Shown: positions 23,434 to 35,555 of the stretch, piece after piece
Numbering within the stretch: position 1 is the first letter of the stretch
How the letters are laid out: each line of letters opens with the position of its first letter
NCBI GenBank assembly: GCA_973895155.1
Contig: OZ316891.1
Coordinates: 3,100,001 to 3,164,000, forward strand
Source: Marsupella aquatica
Taxonomy: Eukaryota; Marchantiophyta
Direction of reading: 5' to 3'
Length of the DNA stretch: 64,000 nucleotides
The notes under the pieces: model-generated
The model's database searches: none
What the model was told of the DNA's origin: nothing
What the model saw: only the letters and a program-made list of their open reading frames with translations
Program-made: the position numbers and the translations under genes

Positions 23434-26400
23434 ATGGCGGCTAATTCGGGGGATGATCTTGATGCGGACGTACGTACCATTCTGCCATTCAGACAGTCTT
23501 GTGAGCCATCTTTTAGACTTACCTGCTTGTGAGAGAGGTCTTTCAGTCGCCGGCAGCGTCTGCGAGAGACCGGTAGCACGAAGACTTTAGAGTTGAGCAT
23601 GGAGTGATGATGATTATTTGTGCTGATGTGCGTGCAGGTTTATAAAAAAACGTTGCTCCCAGATCCTGGCTACAAGGCTACGCCCGAGAATCTGGCTGTC
23701 GTCCTAACAGACTTGGGAACCAGTTTGAAGTTAGCGGGAAATGTTCAAGAAGGACTGCAGAAGTACTACGAAGCTCTTAAAGCTGACGGTCGATATGCAG
23801 TGCGTACCTTACCTGACCACAAGTAATGAACTGGAATGCTGCTAATCGCAACATGAAAATATAGTGTTACAGACCTGTCAGTTTTTACAGCCCTTGGCCT
23901 GCTCTCCTGTTCGTGTACTCGACTTACTTCGCTATGTAGGCGAATTTTCGAATATTAGAGCTGATTAGGGTATGGAAGCATCTAACAATATGAAGGCTTG
24001 CACAATTTACTTATGGACGATTTATTTTGCTACCTCAGCCGGCCTACTACAATTTGGGAGTCGTCTACTCAGAAATGATGCAGTATGACATGGCTCTGAA
24101 ATGTTACGAAAATGCAGCTCAGCACAGGCCAATGTATGCAGAAGCGTACTGCAACATGGGTGTCATATACAAACATCGAGGTGATCTTGATTCAGCCATC
24201 GCATGCTACGAGAGGTACATTCAGATCCCTGGTCAATATGAGCTGTAGTGACCGGAAATTTAAAGTGTGCTTTACATCCCCTTCGCATATGCAGGGGAGA
24301 ATTGACCCGTGACGAGGTATAATTGAAATATTGACAAACCGTGGTATATTTGCAGATGCTTGGCAGTGTCTCCCAACTTTGAAATTGCAAAAAACAATAT
24401 GGCGATTGCTCTCACGGATCTTGGGACCAAGGTATGAGTCCATGTGGTAGTCAGATTCGGAAGGAATTTTCTGAACCCTGGACATTTTTGAGTGTTCATC
24501 ATGGGGGTCTGTGGAATTTGAAGCTTAGTAAGAAGGGGCAAGGCTGCTTTGATCAACAGGTTGATGATCCAAAACTGTTTTTTTTCTTGATCAGTACATC
24601 TATTCGTGATCTGGTAATTTTTTCATTTCGGCGCTCGGTAGTGGTCTAATATTAAAAATTGGGAATGCCTCGAACGTTGATACTCAACAAATAGATCCTG
24701 ATGGTTCCTCATTGTTCAGGTAAAGCTCGACGGCGATATTCACCAAGGTGTCGCTTATTACAAGAAAGCATTGTTGTACAATTGGCATTATGCCGATGCG
24801 ATGTACAATCTCGGTGTCGCTTACGGCGAGATGCTTAAATTTGATATGGTAAGTTAATACCATATCAAACTTGTTCACACAGCTGAATGCCCGCTACTCC
24901 CTCACAATTGCTTTGAAATTATGATCTTACATTTAATAGCGTTCACGGAGAACGTATTTTTGTCTAGAAAGGCTGGCAGCTATCGGAATGACCCCTTTCT
25001 GATTGTAGCGACGCCGTTATGTAAAGTGAAAGCTCCACAGTACCCTGATATGGAGGTGACTCAATGAAGTGAAGGGAAGAGATGGGAACCATCCTTATTA
25101 AATGTCATGTCTGAAGTTTGAGCTTATCTGTTCATCAAGAGTGCCTTCTCGACAGAATTAGACGTGTTCTGCAGTTTCAAAGGTCATAGACAAGCCATTC
25201 TTGCTTGTCGTTACTGCCCAGGAGGCTGCCTGATCTGTAGGGTGAATCGCACATATTGTGGATAGGATCCGTGAGTAATGATACTTGTTGAGAAAATTTA
25301 TGCTAATTTATGCGGATTGTCTACATGTGACGTGTTTCATTGGCGGATACTACGGTACAATCTCTTCTGTGACCTATTTTCTTACTTCGTGGAGCAGTAT
25401 TGTTATGGTTAGCTGAGCGACGCTAAGAAAACTGTTGGGTGACGAATGGAATTCGCAGGCTATTGTCATGTATGAGCTTTCTCTACATTTTAACCCGCAT
25501 TGTGCCGAGGCCTGCAATAATTTGGGTGTTATATACAAAGATCGTGATAATCTTGACAAAGCTGTGGAGTGCTATCAGGTCAGTGTGGTGCTCCCTTACC
25601 CGTACATGGATTGGAACGGGTTGGATGGACAACACTGAATTTGAACAGGTTCATATTTAAATTGGTGCAAATGTTGGCTCGTTCTTTGGTTCCGGATTTA
25701 TCACACTCTAGCTGTACAAGTTAGGTCTATCGAAGGAATGTTGAACGCTGTTTATATGTATATGGATCTCTGAGTCGACCAGGTACAAATGTGTACAGAT
25801 GGCTTTGACAATCAAGCCCAACTTCTCCCAATCTCTCAACAACCTCGGGGTTGTGTATACTGTACAGGTAACCATTTAGCTTTTTTTGGGATTCCTTCAA
25901 TGCAAGTCAATCAATTTGAGTACCTCATGTGAATTAGCATGATCGATTGCCAACCTTTCTGGTCTCAGGGTAAAATGGACTCTGCAGCAAGCATGATCGA
26001 GAAAGCCATAATGGCAAATCCTTCTTATGCAGAGGCTTACAACAATCTCGGTATATGTTACCCTTTGTCTGTTTTGGGGAGTTTGTTCTCTCTATATCTT
26101 CTGGATATAGATTCCCTTTCTGTGGCTCTGGTCATGATTATATGTCCGTTTTGTAAATGGAATTTACTAGTTCGAGTACTAATTCAAGGCCGGAGAAAGA
26201 AGTTGGCAAGGTCTCTAGAGGTGTTGTTGGCAGTCATTTTCAATGATGTGATGGGGTTGCAGGCGTTTTGCACAGGGATGCTGGAAATATTCCGCTTGCG
26301 ATTGATGCCTATGAGCGATGTTTGCGTATCGATCCTGACTCGCGCAACGCTGGGCAGGTAAGACATTTTTCCACAACCTCAATTTGCTGTGGCCTGTTTG

Positions 26401-29400
26401 AATATGTCGTCGGAGAGACGTGTTGTACTTCCCGTTGCTTTCAATCTGGAGATTCTGAATTGAACAGGACATAATTTTGCATCCTAACGCACGCTTTTGG
26501 CTCTCTTGCAGAATCGGTTGCTAGCGATGAATTATATCAATGAGGGAGAGGATGACTCTCTATATCTTGCGCATAGGTAGTCACAGCCAGTATGTCGTAG
26601 TTATCTGCTTTTTGCATGAAGTATAACATAGTGGCATTGAAGGGACATATCTGTTGAGTTGAGTGTGACGGGGTTTTCTGAGCAAGTAAGGTCTGATTCA
26701 GCATCTTGTATCTCTGATCCGGATGAGAAGCATGTATTCTCTTGAAATTGATATAAATCATGTTGTTTGAGTGACCCCCAGGGATTGGGGGCAACGCTTT
26801 AACCGATTGTATCCCGAGTACACAACTTGGGAAAACACGAAGGAGCCAGATCGGCCTCTGACAATCGGATATATTTCGCCGGACTACTTTACTCATTCTG
26901 TTTCGTACTTTATCGAGGCCCCACTTATGCACCATGACTACGGGAATTATCGGGTCATTGCGTACAGTGCGGTTGTGAAGGTTTGTAAAACCGATCCAGT
27001 TAATTTTTCAGAAGTCTGGCCAAGCGTGTTCAATTGTTGACTTTAGCATGGAGACCATCTAGGACCAAGTCATACAGACTTCTGGTTGGCAGTATACTCT
27101 GTGTATACGATTCTCTATTCAAAATCCTGCTGAACACTTGCAATTCAGCTGTCAGTTTTTGATGATGTTCAGTGATTGTTAGTTTTAGCATATATGTAAA
27201 CAGGCCGGAAATGTAGTTCTGAGGGTTTGCCCCCACAGAATGCATGAGAATGTATAGATAAGGAGGACCATTGAGAACTCCTGCCTATTGTACTTTATAA
27301 GGTGTTGATTTTCAAGTCAAGATTTAAAACTGAAAGGAAGAAGAATGTATAGATAAGGAGGACCATTGAGAACTCCTGCCTACTGTACTTTTTAAGGTGT
27401 TGATGTTCAAGTCAAGATTTAAAACTGAAAGGAAGAAGAATTCTCTTAAGGCTGCTTTGTTGTTCTGTTCAATCAGGCCGATGCAAAAACGAATCGCTTT
27501 AAAGAAGCAGTGTTAAAGAGAGGCGGTATCTGGAGAGATATTTATGGCATCGACGAGAAGAAAGTAGCGAGTTTTGTTAGAGAGGATCAAGTTGATATAC
27601 TCATAGAGCTCACTGGACACACGGCAAATAATAGACTCGGTGTGATGGCATGTCGACCTTCACCAGTGCAGGTCCGTTCCTTGTGTCCTATTCTTTGTTG
27701 TGTCAGTAGAGTTTCAATTTAATATGGCTTTTCACCGGACCCAATCATCTGTAGGTAAAGTTTCTAGATGTGGCCCCCTTTTAGTGTGTTTGTAGCTCAA
27801 CCCTGAAAATAAACTAAGCTCAAGACTGGTGCTTGTCACAAGGAGGGTTGAACTTTAGAAAGTACTTTTTAGGAGCCAAATGTTGGCGTCTAACTTTCTG
27901 GGTTCCAGTAAGTTGTAAGTAAACCATGGTCTTTACCTGGATTGCTGAAATTCTGGCAGGCAACGTGGATTGGATATCCAAATACTGCAGGCTTACCGAC
28001 TATTGATTACCGGTTTACGGATGCTTTGGCAGATCCTCCCAACACCAGGCAGCAGTAAGTTAGACAGTTTATAGCTTCATCGCCTTGCATTCAGAACGCA
28101 AATTCCTGATCTCTATTTTATCACTCCCCTTTCAGTAGTATTCCTTTTCATCAATGCTACGAAACCATTATCTTGGGTTACATGTCACGTCTTACATTTT
28201 CTCCCTTGCCCCTTTTCCCTTGAGCACTTGATAATCTTGGAGGTGACCTTCCAATGTCAATGCTTTCAAAGCAAAAACATCTGCTAGAGCGATCCTATAT
28301 TCTATTCTACTTTGCTGGTTGGCTCACAGGATTTGCGTTCGGCATACTTTCGTTTGTGTTTCTTGTTGCGAGCTGGATGAAGTCGCATACTGACTGCAGT
28401 TATTTCTTGACGATGCAAAACTGATGTATGAAGATTCTAAATATTGATACAGGCATGTGGAAGACCTTGTCAGACTGGCGGGATCTTTCTTGTGCTACAC
28501 TCCATCGCCTGAGACGGGACCAGTTTTGCAGACCCCAGCTTCTACCTATGGCTTTGTCACATTTGGCAGCTTCAATAACCTTGCAAAGGTATAGGTAATC
28601 CTCTTTTGTGTCCTCCAAGTTCACAAGATGAAGCATGTTTGTCTCTAGAATTTCAATAAAATGATGTGGCTTGCCTAGTTTGTAGAAACTACTGCCGAAT
28701 CTCAATTCCCTTCACTGAAATCTTGTTGTTATAGTTTCTGCCTTTTGCCAAGTCCAGACCAACCCTTTAGTGAGGTCTGTCTCTTTCATACTGTAAAAAC
28801 TTACAATCCTGGCAGGGACGGTTTGAATAGCCCTTTCTTCCTTATGCCTTCTGGAATTTCCCTTTATCTATTGTTAAGTTCTGCATGTAATGAATAGTGC
28901 AGTTAGAAGTCTTGAACACTTATATTGGCATTAAGTAGCATCATTCTTGAACAATGATAGTGTATTCTGTTCTGGAAGATTGTATTAACGAGAATGCATG
29001 CTGTGTAATCTGTAGGAGACTACTTGTAAGCAGACTAGGCTGATAAGAGTGACCGTGAAAGGATGTTTGCATCTTTCTTTCTCACCCACCCATTGCGCCC
29101 CCGCCCCCCCACCCCCCCTCTTCAAAAAATAAAATTATAAAACGCAATGAAATGGCACGTGCTCGATATGTTTGGCCCCTTCTTCCATCTTATCTGGCAG
29201 TGCAAGTCCAACATGTTGTGAGGTGTTTGTTCTGTTTACCGGCCCTCTATTGCGTTACCACTCTGACCCATTGAAACCAACAGATAACTCCTCGGGTACT
29301 TCGAATTTGGGCAAAAATCCTAATTGCCGTACCGTCCTCACGGTTGGTAGTCAAATGCAAGCCTTTTTGCTGTGAAAGTGTAAGGGATGGATTCCTTGCG

Positions 29401-30605
29401 AAGCTCAAGGAGCTGGGAGTAGCGTCTCATCGGGTTGATCTTCTCCCTTTGATTCTCCTAAACCACGACCACATGCAGGCCTACTCTTTAATGGACATCA
29501 GGTTTGTCCGTCTTCTGATGTTACTGTGCCATGCGAAAGCTTTTTTTAAAGTTACGCTGAAGGCACTTGATGCTGAGTAGTATTCTTTTGGACTGCGAGT
29601 CCGTCATGAAGTTGATCTTTGTATATCCTTGCAATAATTGTCAGTAAGAACTTGCACGGGTCAAATATGGACATCCTAGCAGGGCTCGCTGGAAAAATAT
29701 TCTTAACGCCCTTTGGCCTGAACCGGCTTCCCTATCCACGGTTTGAGGGATCCGTAAGAATTGAGGATCCCGCTCCTGATGCAATGAAGTGTGGGAATTG
29801 TTGGGAAATTTAGAACGATGTCTTTGGATTCTGAAGTTTGCATTTTACAAGTTTGAATCGGTCAGTCAAATCAAGGTGAGTCAGACAAATAACCTAAACC
29901 GATTTGAAAGGTAGGAGTATGATCTAAATTACGTGTATGTGCAGCCTTGATACATTCCCGTATGCGGGCACCACTACCACGTGTGAATCTCTTTACATGG
30001 GGGTGCCGTGTGTGACTTTGGGTGGTCGTGTGCATGCTCACAATGTTGGTGTTACTCTTCTCCATCAAGCCGGTAAGCGTCAAAACTTTCGATGTGACGA
30101 GTATCCAGGTCGTGGCTGTCTACTTAATTCTCCTGAAATTGATTGATAGCACAGAAGAAACAGAAACTCTAGTCCCGTTATCAGGACTGTTGGAAGTCCT
30201 CAGAAATATTATTCTTCTGCCGGAGAGTGGGACTGAGAAAGTTACATTTCGTTGGATGCGTGACTGTTGACAGGTTTGGAGAAATTAGTTGCCTGGACAG
30301 AAGACGAGTATGTTACGAAAGCAGTTGAGTTGGCATCCGATATTCCTGCACTTAATGCCTTAAGACTTGGGTTACGTGAAAGGATGCTCAAGTCACACCT
30401 TTGCAATGGCCCTGAATTTGTAGGAGGTTTAGAGTCAATCTATCGCAAACTCTGGCACAGGTATTGTAATGGCGATGTACCATCACACCTGAAGCGAAAA
30501 GCGGAGGTGGATGTAGCAGAGGACCGTGTGCTGGGTGGTAGATGTGCTAGCGGCAATGGAGAGTTGGCCACCGATATGAGTATGAAAGATGCCGTATTTG
30601 TGTAG
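23434..30605 (+). CDS. SPY: SPINDLY-like protein O-fucosyltransferase, 18 exons, N-terminal TPRs apparently missing
   Basis: A GT41-type O-fucosyltransferase that modifies nuclear proteins such as DELLAs (family knowledge). Recognised exons: 23638-23799, 24039-24214, 24356-24431, 24720-24848, 25459-25578, 25799-25867, 25969-26050, 26263-26357, 26512-26576, 26782-26980, 27477-27671, 27960-28054, 28453-28588, 29284-29501, 29945-30072, 30274-30605, all phase-consistent. A small first exon 23434-23469 (MAANSGDDLDAD, then GTACGT) is my inference; it joins in phase. I count 17 exons in this list, so one fewer than the headline if no further 5' exon exists. About 8 TPRs (exons to 26576) precede the catalytic part: LTIGYISPDYFTHSVSYF, DILIELTGHTANNR, VTFGSFNNLAK, RLVVKCKPFCC, HDHMQAYSLMD, TFPYAGTTTTCESLYMGVP and HAHNVGV. 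The model gives 770 aa, against about 914 in Arabidopsis. Homology begins inside what would be the third TPR. Confidence 0.88.
24840..24869 (+). promoter_or_regulatory. Hairpin enclosing a SPINDLY 5' splice site
   Basis: TTTGATATGGTA (24840-24851) pairs perfectly with TACCATATCAAA (24858-24869) around a 6-nt loop, AGTTAA. The exon ends at 24848, so the last nine exonic bases and the GT of the donor lie in the stem. Whether it folds or regulates splicing in vivo is inference. Confidence 0.6.
27248..27438 (+). repeat. 95-bp tandem duplication in a SPINDLY intron
   Basis: Copies at 27248-27342 and 27343-27438 differ at only a few positions (for example CCTATTGTACTTTATAAGG versus CCTACTGTACTTTTTAAGG). 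The second copy ends about 40 bases before the acceptor at 27476. High identity implies a recent event. Confidence 0.9.
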
Positions 30606-32295
30606 CTTCTCATTGTGATCCAATGCTCGCTCTCGGTGTCGACTCACACCACTTGGAGGTGACATTCCAGGGATTTTCGGACGAAATGCAAAGACGGTCT
30701 TTAGCTCTTCAATCTCACCAACATGTTTAATGAGTTTGTAGTTCCACTCGTCAACTTCGGCATCATGGAAATTGTTCCTGGGACACCATAACAAATATTG
30801 CTCAGTAGCGGTATTGTGCCGACATTTTAGAATTGGGCTGGTTCCAACAACGGACGATTATGAACTCCAATTCTTTGGTTGGAAGATTTGTTGCTTGGTG
30901 ATGTGGGTCAGAGACTTTTACTCAACCCGGATCAAGGATAGCATCCTCAATAAGGCGTTTCTGAAGTAAGAAGCGGTGTTGGGCATGAGCTGTGCACAAG
31001 GAAAGGAAGAGCCAGTGCCTCGCACGACGGATATTGGTCCAACAAATGATATTTAGTCAAGTAAAGCCACAGAAATGGAACCCTGTCGGGAAGGTTATTA
31101 GAGTTGATACCAACTTCCGGTGATGGGTCGCTACCGTGGACATACAAAGCGACCGGCCTACAAGGAGACAGGGAAGTCCAGATCGCTATTGCGAGCGTGT
31201 GAAAAGGCATTGAGCACTGCAATCTGAGAAACATGGGGCTTTATATTTTTGTAGCCAATTTCTCTAGTAAACCTCGCAAGAACCATGCGCATGCTCCCAG
31301 TGCTTATTCTCTTGCAGGTTGACCTACAGCGCTTGTACGAAGTGAGTGAAAATATCTTTGGAAATGAGAGTGCTTGGATGCGGCTTACTGATTGCCTCTT
31401 CTACGCAAAATGAGAGCAGCCCTTTTTTTGGAGCTGCTAAGATTAAATTTCAGAAGATTAAATGTCTCAGTTTTTCGTCCTAAGTCGTGGCCAGGCTCTT
31501 TTATGCATGTGTTGAATCTGTGCAGTTCGAGGTTCTGGGGATTTGTAGCTTAGATCCCTGGAAACTTGTTACAAAGCTTGTCAGTTACATGTCACCCTCC
31601 AGTACTTCGGAGTCCTGGTTTGGTAAGTCATATGAAAACTTGTTAGAGTGAGGTGTTTATGATAGCGGTTCTTAAAGGGAAAGTTCTACGCTGTCAGCTG
31701 AAGCTTGTTATTTACATTTAACGTTTCTCTCTCCAGGAATTGGGAGTCCTGGTTTTGGTGCTTACTCTCCCACCTGAAAATCACACCTCACAAGAACTGC
31801 ACCCAAAACTAAGGTCGTCTCATGTGACTATCTGCCTAGTTTCGTTCCCTGGCATGTGCCTGTTGAGAATCATTATGAATCTGGGCTCCTAGTTCGTGTT
31901 TAAACCCCAAACCGACCATACTTTTAGTGAGTTGCAAGGATTTTCCATAGAGCCGGGTTAGCCCTAAATTCCCTTTCACTTTGGTTTGGTAGTCTTAAAG
32001 TGCTACTGTAGTTCACATCAGCCACAACAACTATAGTAGTAAGTCATACCTTGATGGTTATATGAAATACCGTTAGGGTCCAGCAAGTCTATCACAGGAC
32101 ATTTGTATTTGATTGGCCGTGGGTTGAAGCATTCCTGGATTCCCGCAACACGCGGTTCATCCCAAACCAAACAGAAACATGAAGATCATAACCTGAACCA
32201 TAAATGTATGGACCTACATGGTAGAGTTTAATCCTCCCTATGATGAAATTGGCAAATCTAGAATAAAGTGCTTTGCTTTGCAACTCGTAATGGCA
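30606..32295. other. 3' region of the SPINDLY-like gene and spacer
   Basis: This should contain the 3' UTR. A 24-base exon-like segment (31318-31341, VDLQRLYE) is flanked by TTGCAG and GTGAGTG, and another acceptor-like CTGTGCAG lies near 31528. Either 3' UTR introns or a gene fragment would explain this; I cannot choose. No other gene is seen. Confidence 0.4.
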
Positions 32296-32387
32296 TGTGC
32301 ATGATCATCCAATGAATAAATAATCTACATAGTGTAATAAGTGTGCATGATCATCCAATGAATAAATAATCTACATAGTGTAATAAG
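32296..32387. repeat. Perfect 46-bp tandem duplication
   Basis: Identical copies at 32296-32341 and 32342-32387 carry GTGCATGATCATCCAATGAA and CTACATAGTGTAATAAG. The identity suggests a recent event. Confidence 0.9.
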
Positions 32388-32620
32388 TGAGTCACCTTTG
32401 ATGAGGTTACAATATATGGCTCAAATCATCAGCATGGTTACATGATTGAGCCATGTGGATGATTGAGCCATGTGAATGTAGCCATATATCTAGCCAAATA
32501 GTGATTTATTGGCTCAATAGTCTAAGTCTACCTCATCAAATTGAAGCCATCTATATATACAAAAGATAGCACTCTAGGTGCGTCAACCATAGTCTTCACA
32601 GCATAAGCTCTCACTACCTC

Positions 32621-32871
32621 TCAAGGGACACTCTAATAATGAGACTGAGTATATAGAAGCCAGCACGACTAACCTAATCAAGTTTGTAAATATAATTAAT
32701 CTAACTATGGTTGCAGTCGTAATTCCAGATCTAAGAGTGAATGCCCTCAAGGGACACTCTAATAACGAGCTTGAGTATATAGGAGCCAGCACGACTAACC
32801 TAACCAAGTTTGTAAATATAATTAATCTAACTATGGCTACAGTCGTAATTCTAGATCTAAGAGTGAATGCC
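32621..32871. repeat. 126-bp tandem duplication
   Basis: Copies at 32621-32746 and 32747-32871 share TCAAGGGACACTCTAATAA, GCCAGCACGACTAACCTAA and AGATCTAAGAGTGAATGCC, with about 95% identity by eye. Confidence 0.9.
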
Positions 32872-33593
32872 TAACATCTACGAATGCAAATGGCTGTGGT
32901 GTATTTAAAGACAACCAAGATTGAGTACATCATGCCCTTAAGTTGGTCAAATAATTTCCCTAACCACACAAAAATCTTCAACTCTTGCTTGACACTCCAA
33001 TCTAAATATTATAATATGCAATATCCCACTTCCTTTCTCTATAGCCCAATGCTCATGCATTGCATGATTGTTCTTGTGACCATGTGGTGATTGTGGTCAC
33101 ATGTTCATGTTGTTGTTGTGAAAGTGATGGTGTGGGGTTGACAAGGGCATAGGAGGGTAGTGCAAATAGTGGCCAGGCAGATGCCCACAATTGTATGGTG
33201 CATGTGGAGGGCGACCTTTTTTCTTCCCTATGGCCTCCTGTCCCCTTTCTCTCCTCCCACTCTCCCTCCTTTGCCCTCCTGCTCCTGTGATGAATGGCAT
33301 GGCTGGAACGGTAGGCTCTGCTTGAGGGCAGGGAAGGCAGGGAGGGCCTCTATTAGCCATGGATCAGGCGAGGCGGCCTGGGGCGCATTAGGCCAGGGTC
33401 ATTTTGGGGTGTTTTTGAGAGAAGTAGAAGATCACGCAAACATGTGTCTAGAGCAAACAACAAGGATATGGTCTTGCTTATTTTGAATTTATTAACAAAC
33501 TGAATGGACGCGTTGGGCAGGATTACTTACTATAGTGGTTTGATGGTCCATTTACTAAATACCATTTTTGCCGGAAGCCTCCCTATCTATTAG
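32872..33593. other. Spacer, no gene recognised
   Basis: The central part is CT- and GGGAGG-rich low complexity (about 33220-33400). Open frames on both strands there are compositional. Confidence 0.4.
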
Positions 33594-34482
33594 GTTATGG
33601 TGACATTCTTCTAACCATGAGATGGGCCTGACAATTCCATTGTAAAGAGTTTTCCTTGCCAAAGCTGTCACTCGCCTTGCAGCTCTTGTACTGCTTGAAA
33701 TCCAGTTGCCAGATGGACTCACTAACTCCCTGCAGTGTCCGACTGCCTGGCTGCCTCATTTGTGCTTGATAACACTTCCACTCAACATGACTTACTATTG
33801 ACGCAATGCAATAAACATACATAGGGCTAGTAGCCATGATAGTATTGATCACAACAGCAGGCAAAAGAACACTTGGAAGACAATTGAAAATGGGATGAGT
33901 ATATGGGCTAGAGTAATTTTTGAGGTCTTCTAAAATTTGCCAGAAGTGAAGGAGAAGATTCTAAGAATATTTTTTATTGAAATTTCCCAAGGCAATTCTT
34001 AGATTGTTAGATCTTGGTAGATTTAAGGAGAGCTAAAAGGCCTGTGATCCAGAGGGAAGCTGGTTAATGTAATCCAAAAAGTCTGGCCAAGGTTTATTTT
34101 TAAGGATTCTGGCCAAAGCAATTCTAGCTAAGGTAGCCTTTGGCTAATTTTGTCATCATAAGAAACACTGGTATCGGTATCTATTATTAGTTTCTTGTGG
34201 TATGTTTACGAATTCTCATTCTGATGGGAAGCCTCGCTAATAGTTTGATTATGGTTGCCAAATTTTCCAAACCATGAGATTGGCCTAAAGTGGCATTGTG
34301 CACCTTTTTGGCACCCAACTTGTCAATCTCCTTGCAACTCACACCCTCCTTGAAATCCAGTTGCCAGACCAACCACCCATAGTGTAAGATTGCCTGGCCA
34401 TCTCAATTATACTCCAAAACACTTTCTCTCAACATCACTTACTATAGACAAGTGTGTACAATGCAACGCAACAAGTGGGGCT
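33594..34482. repeat. Diverged ~235-bp direct repeat pair with intervening sequence
   Basis: Copies at about 33594-33835 and 34247-34482 share, in order, GGTTATGG/GATTATGG, AACCATGAGAT(G/T)GGCCT, CTCCTTGCA-like, TTGAAATCCAGTTGCCAGA, CACTT(C)CTCTCAACATCACTTACTAT-like words and GGGGCTAGTGG-like ends, at an estimated 70% identity. They could be relic LTRs of a ~890-bp element or duplicates of one unknown transposon. Confidence 0.55.
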
Positions 34483-34949
34483 AGTGGGGTCATGGGTGCC
34501 CAATGCTTTTTGTGCCCATAGGGACCATGCAAAGATAAATCTTATTATAAAAATGTGAACAAAGTGATCATGAGTCTCAATAAAAAAAAACTTTATACGA
34601 GGATAGACAAAAATGATATTGATTCCAAATAAAGAAAAAAGTGAAATGAGGGTGGACAAAAAGCAAGGATGGGGCAAAGATTGACTGAAATACATAAAAA
34701 AAATATTATGCAAGATTATATTTTCCTTCGTATCTATTTATGGTCAAGGAAAGGGTAAATCCAGCTTGTTACCTCTAATCAAAAGCGAGGAGTAAAGAGT
34801 TCTGTACTGAAACTTATATTACACGCCTACATGTGTAAAGCCGGTGTCCTTACACCAAAGACTTCTCCAGCAGAGCTCCGCTGCTTCTTGCCTTCTTCTT
34901 CTTCCGACTGCCATTTCATTTTATAGATTTAAGGTCATTTTGCTCACTC
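34483..34949. other. Spacer upstream of the NUB1-like gene
   Basis: AT-rich with A-runs, becoming GC-richer after about 34860 (CTTCTTCTTCTTCC). No gene seen. Confidence 0.35.
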
Positions 34950-34955
34950 TCGGAA

Positions 34956-35530
34956 GTCGGGGCTGATTTCTATGTAATGCTGATCCGAATTTGACTCCAC
35001 CTCAACTTTGCTCCCTTCGTCCTCATCATCGTCAACAGCAGAACACCCTTTCGCATTCCCGTTCCACATTTTCTTCTCTGCTTTGGTCCGGTCTCTTTTG
35101 TCAATGCCAACAAGCGAAGAATTGCAATTCTCCCTCTCTCTCACTGTCGGATCGCAAGTCGGGGCCGATTTCTGTCGAATGTTGCTCCGAATTTGACTCG
35201 TTGGATTTCAAGTTCGCTCCGTCGTCTTCAACAGACTTTTGGCATTTGGGTTCCACATCGTCTTCTCCGCTTTGGTCTGGTATTTTTCGTCAATGCGAGC
35301 AAGCCGAGAATTGCAATTCTTTCTCTCACACTGTCGGATCAAAGGTCAGGGGCGATTACTATCCAATGCTGCTCCGAATTTGACCCATTCTATTTCAAGT
35401 TCCCTTCCTCGTCATCTTCAACAGACTTTACGCAATTGGGTTCCACATTTCCTTCTGCGTTTTGGTGTTGGCTTTTGTCAAAGTTGGCAAGCGAAGAATT
35501 GCAATTCTCTCTCTGGCTCTCTTTCTTTAG
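34956..35530 (+). repeat. Three tandem ~190-bp repeats in the NUB1 leader
   Basis: Units begin GTCGGGGC(T/C)GATTTCT-like at 34956, 35158 and 35345. Each continues GCTCCGAATTTGAC, TCATC(TTC)AACAG, GGTTCCACAT(C/T)TTCTTC and GCGAAGAATTGCAATTCT. The array ends about 25 bases before the ATG at 35556, so it is probably promoter and/or 5' UTR sequence amplified in place. Confidence 0.85.
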
Positions 35531-35555
35531 CAAGCAGAAGCAGGGGCAGGTTGAG

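Noticed and set aside
35193-35555. N-terminal extension of NUB1 in frame from 35193
   Set aside because: The extension only reads the tandem leader repeat. The conserved UBL begins right after the ATG at 35556, and total length without it matches the family.
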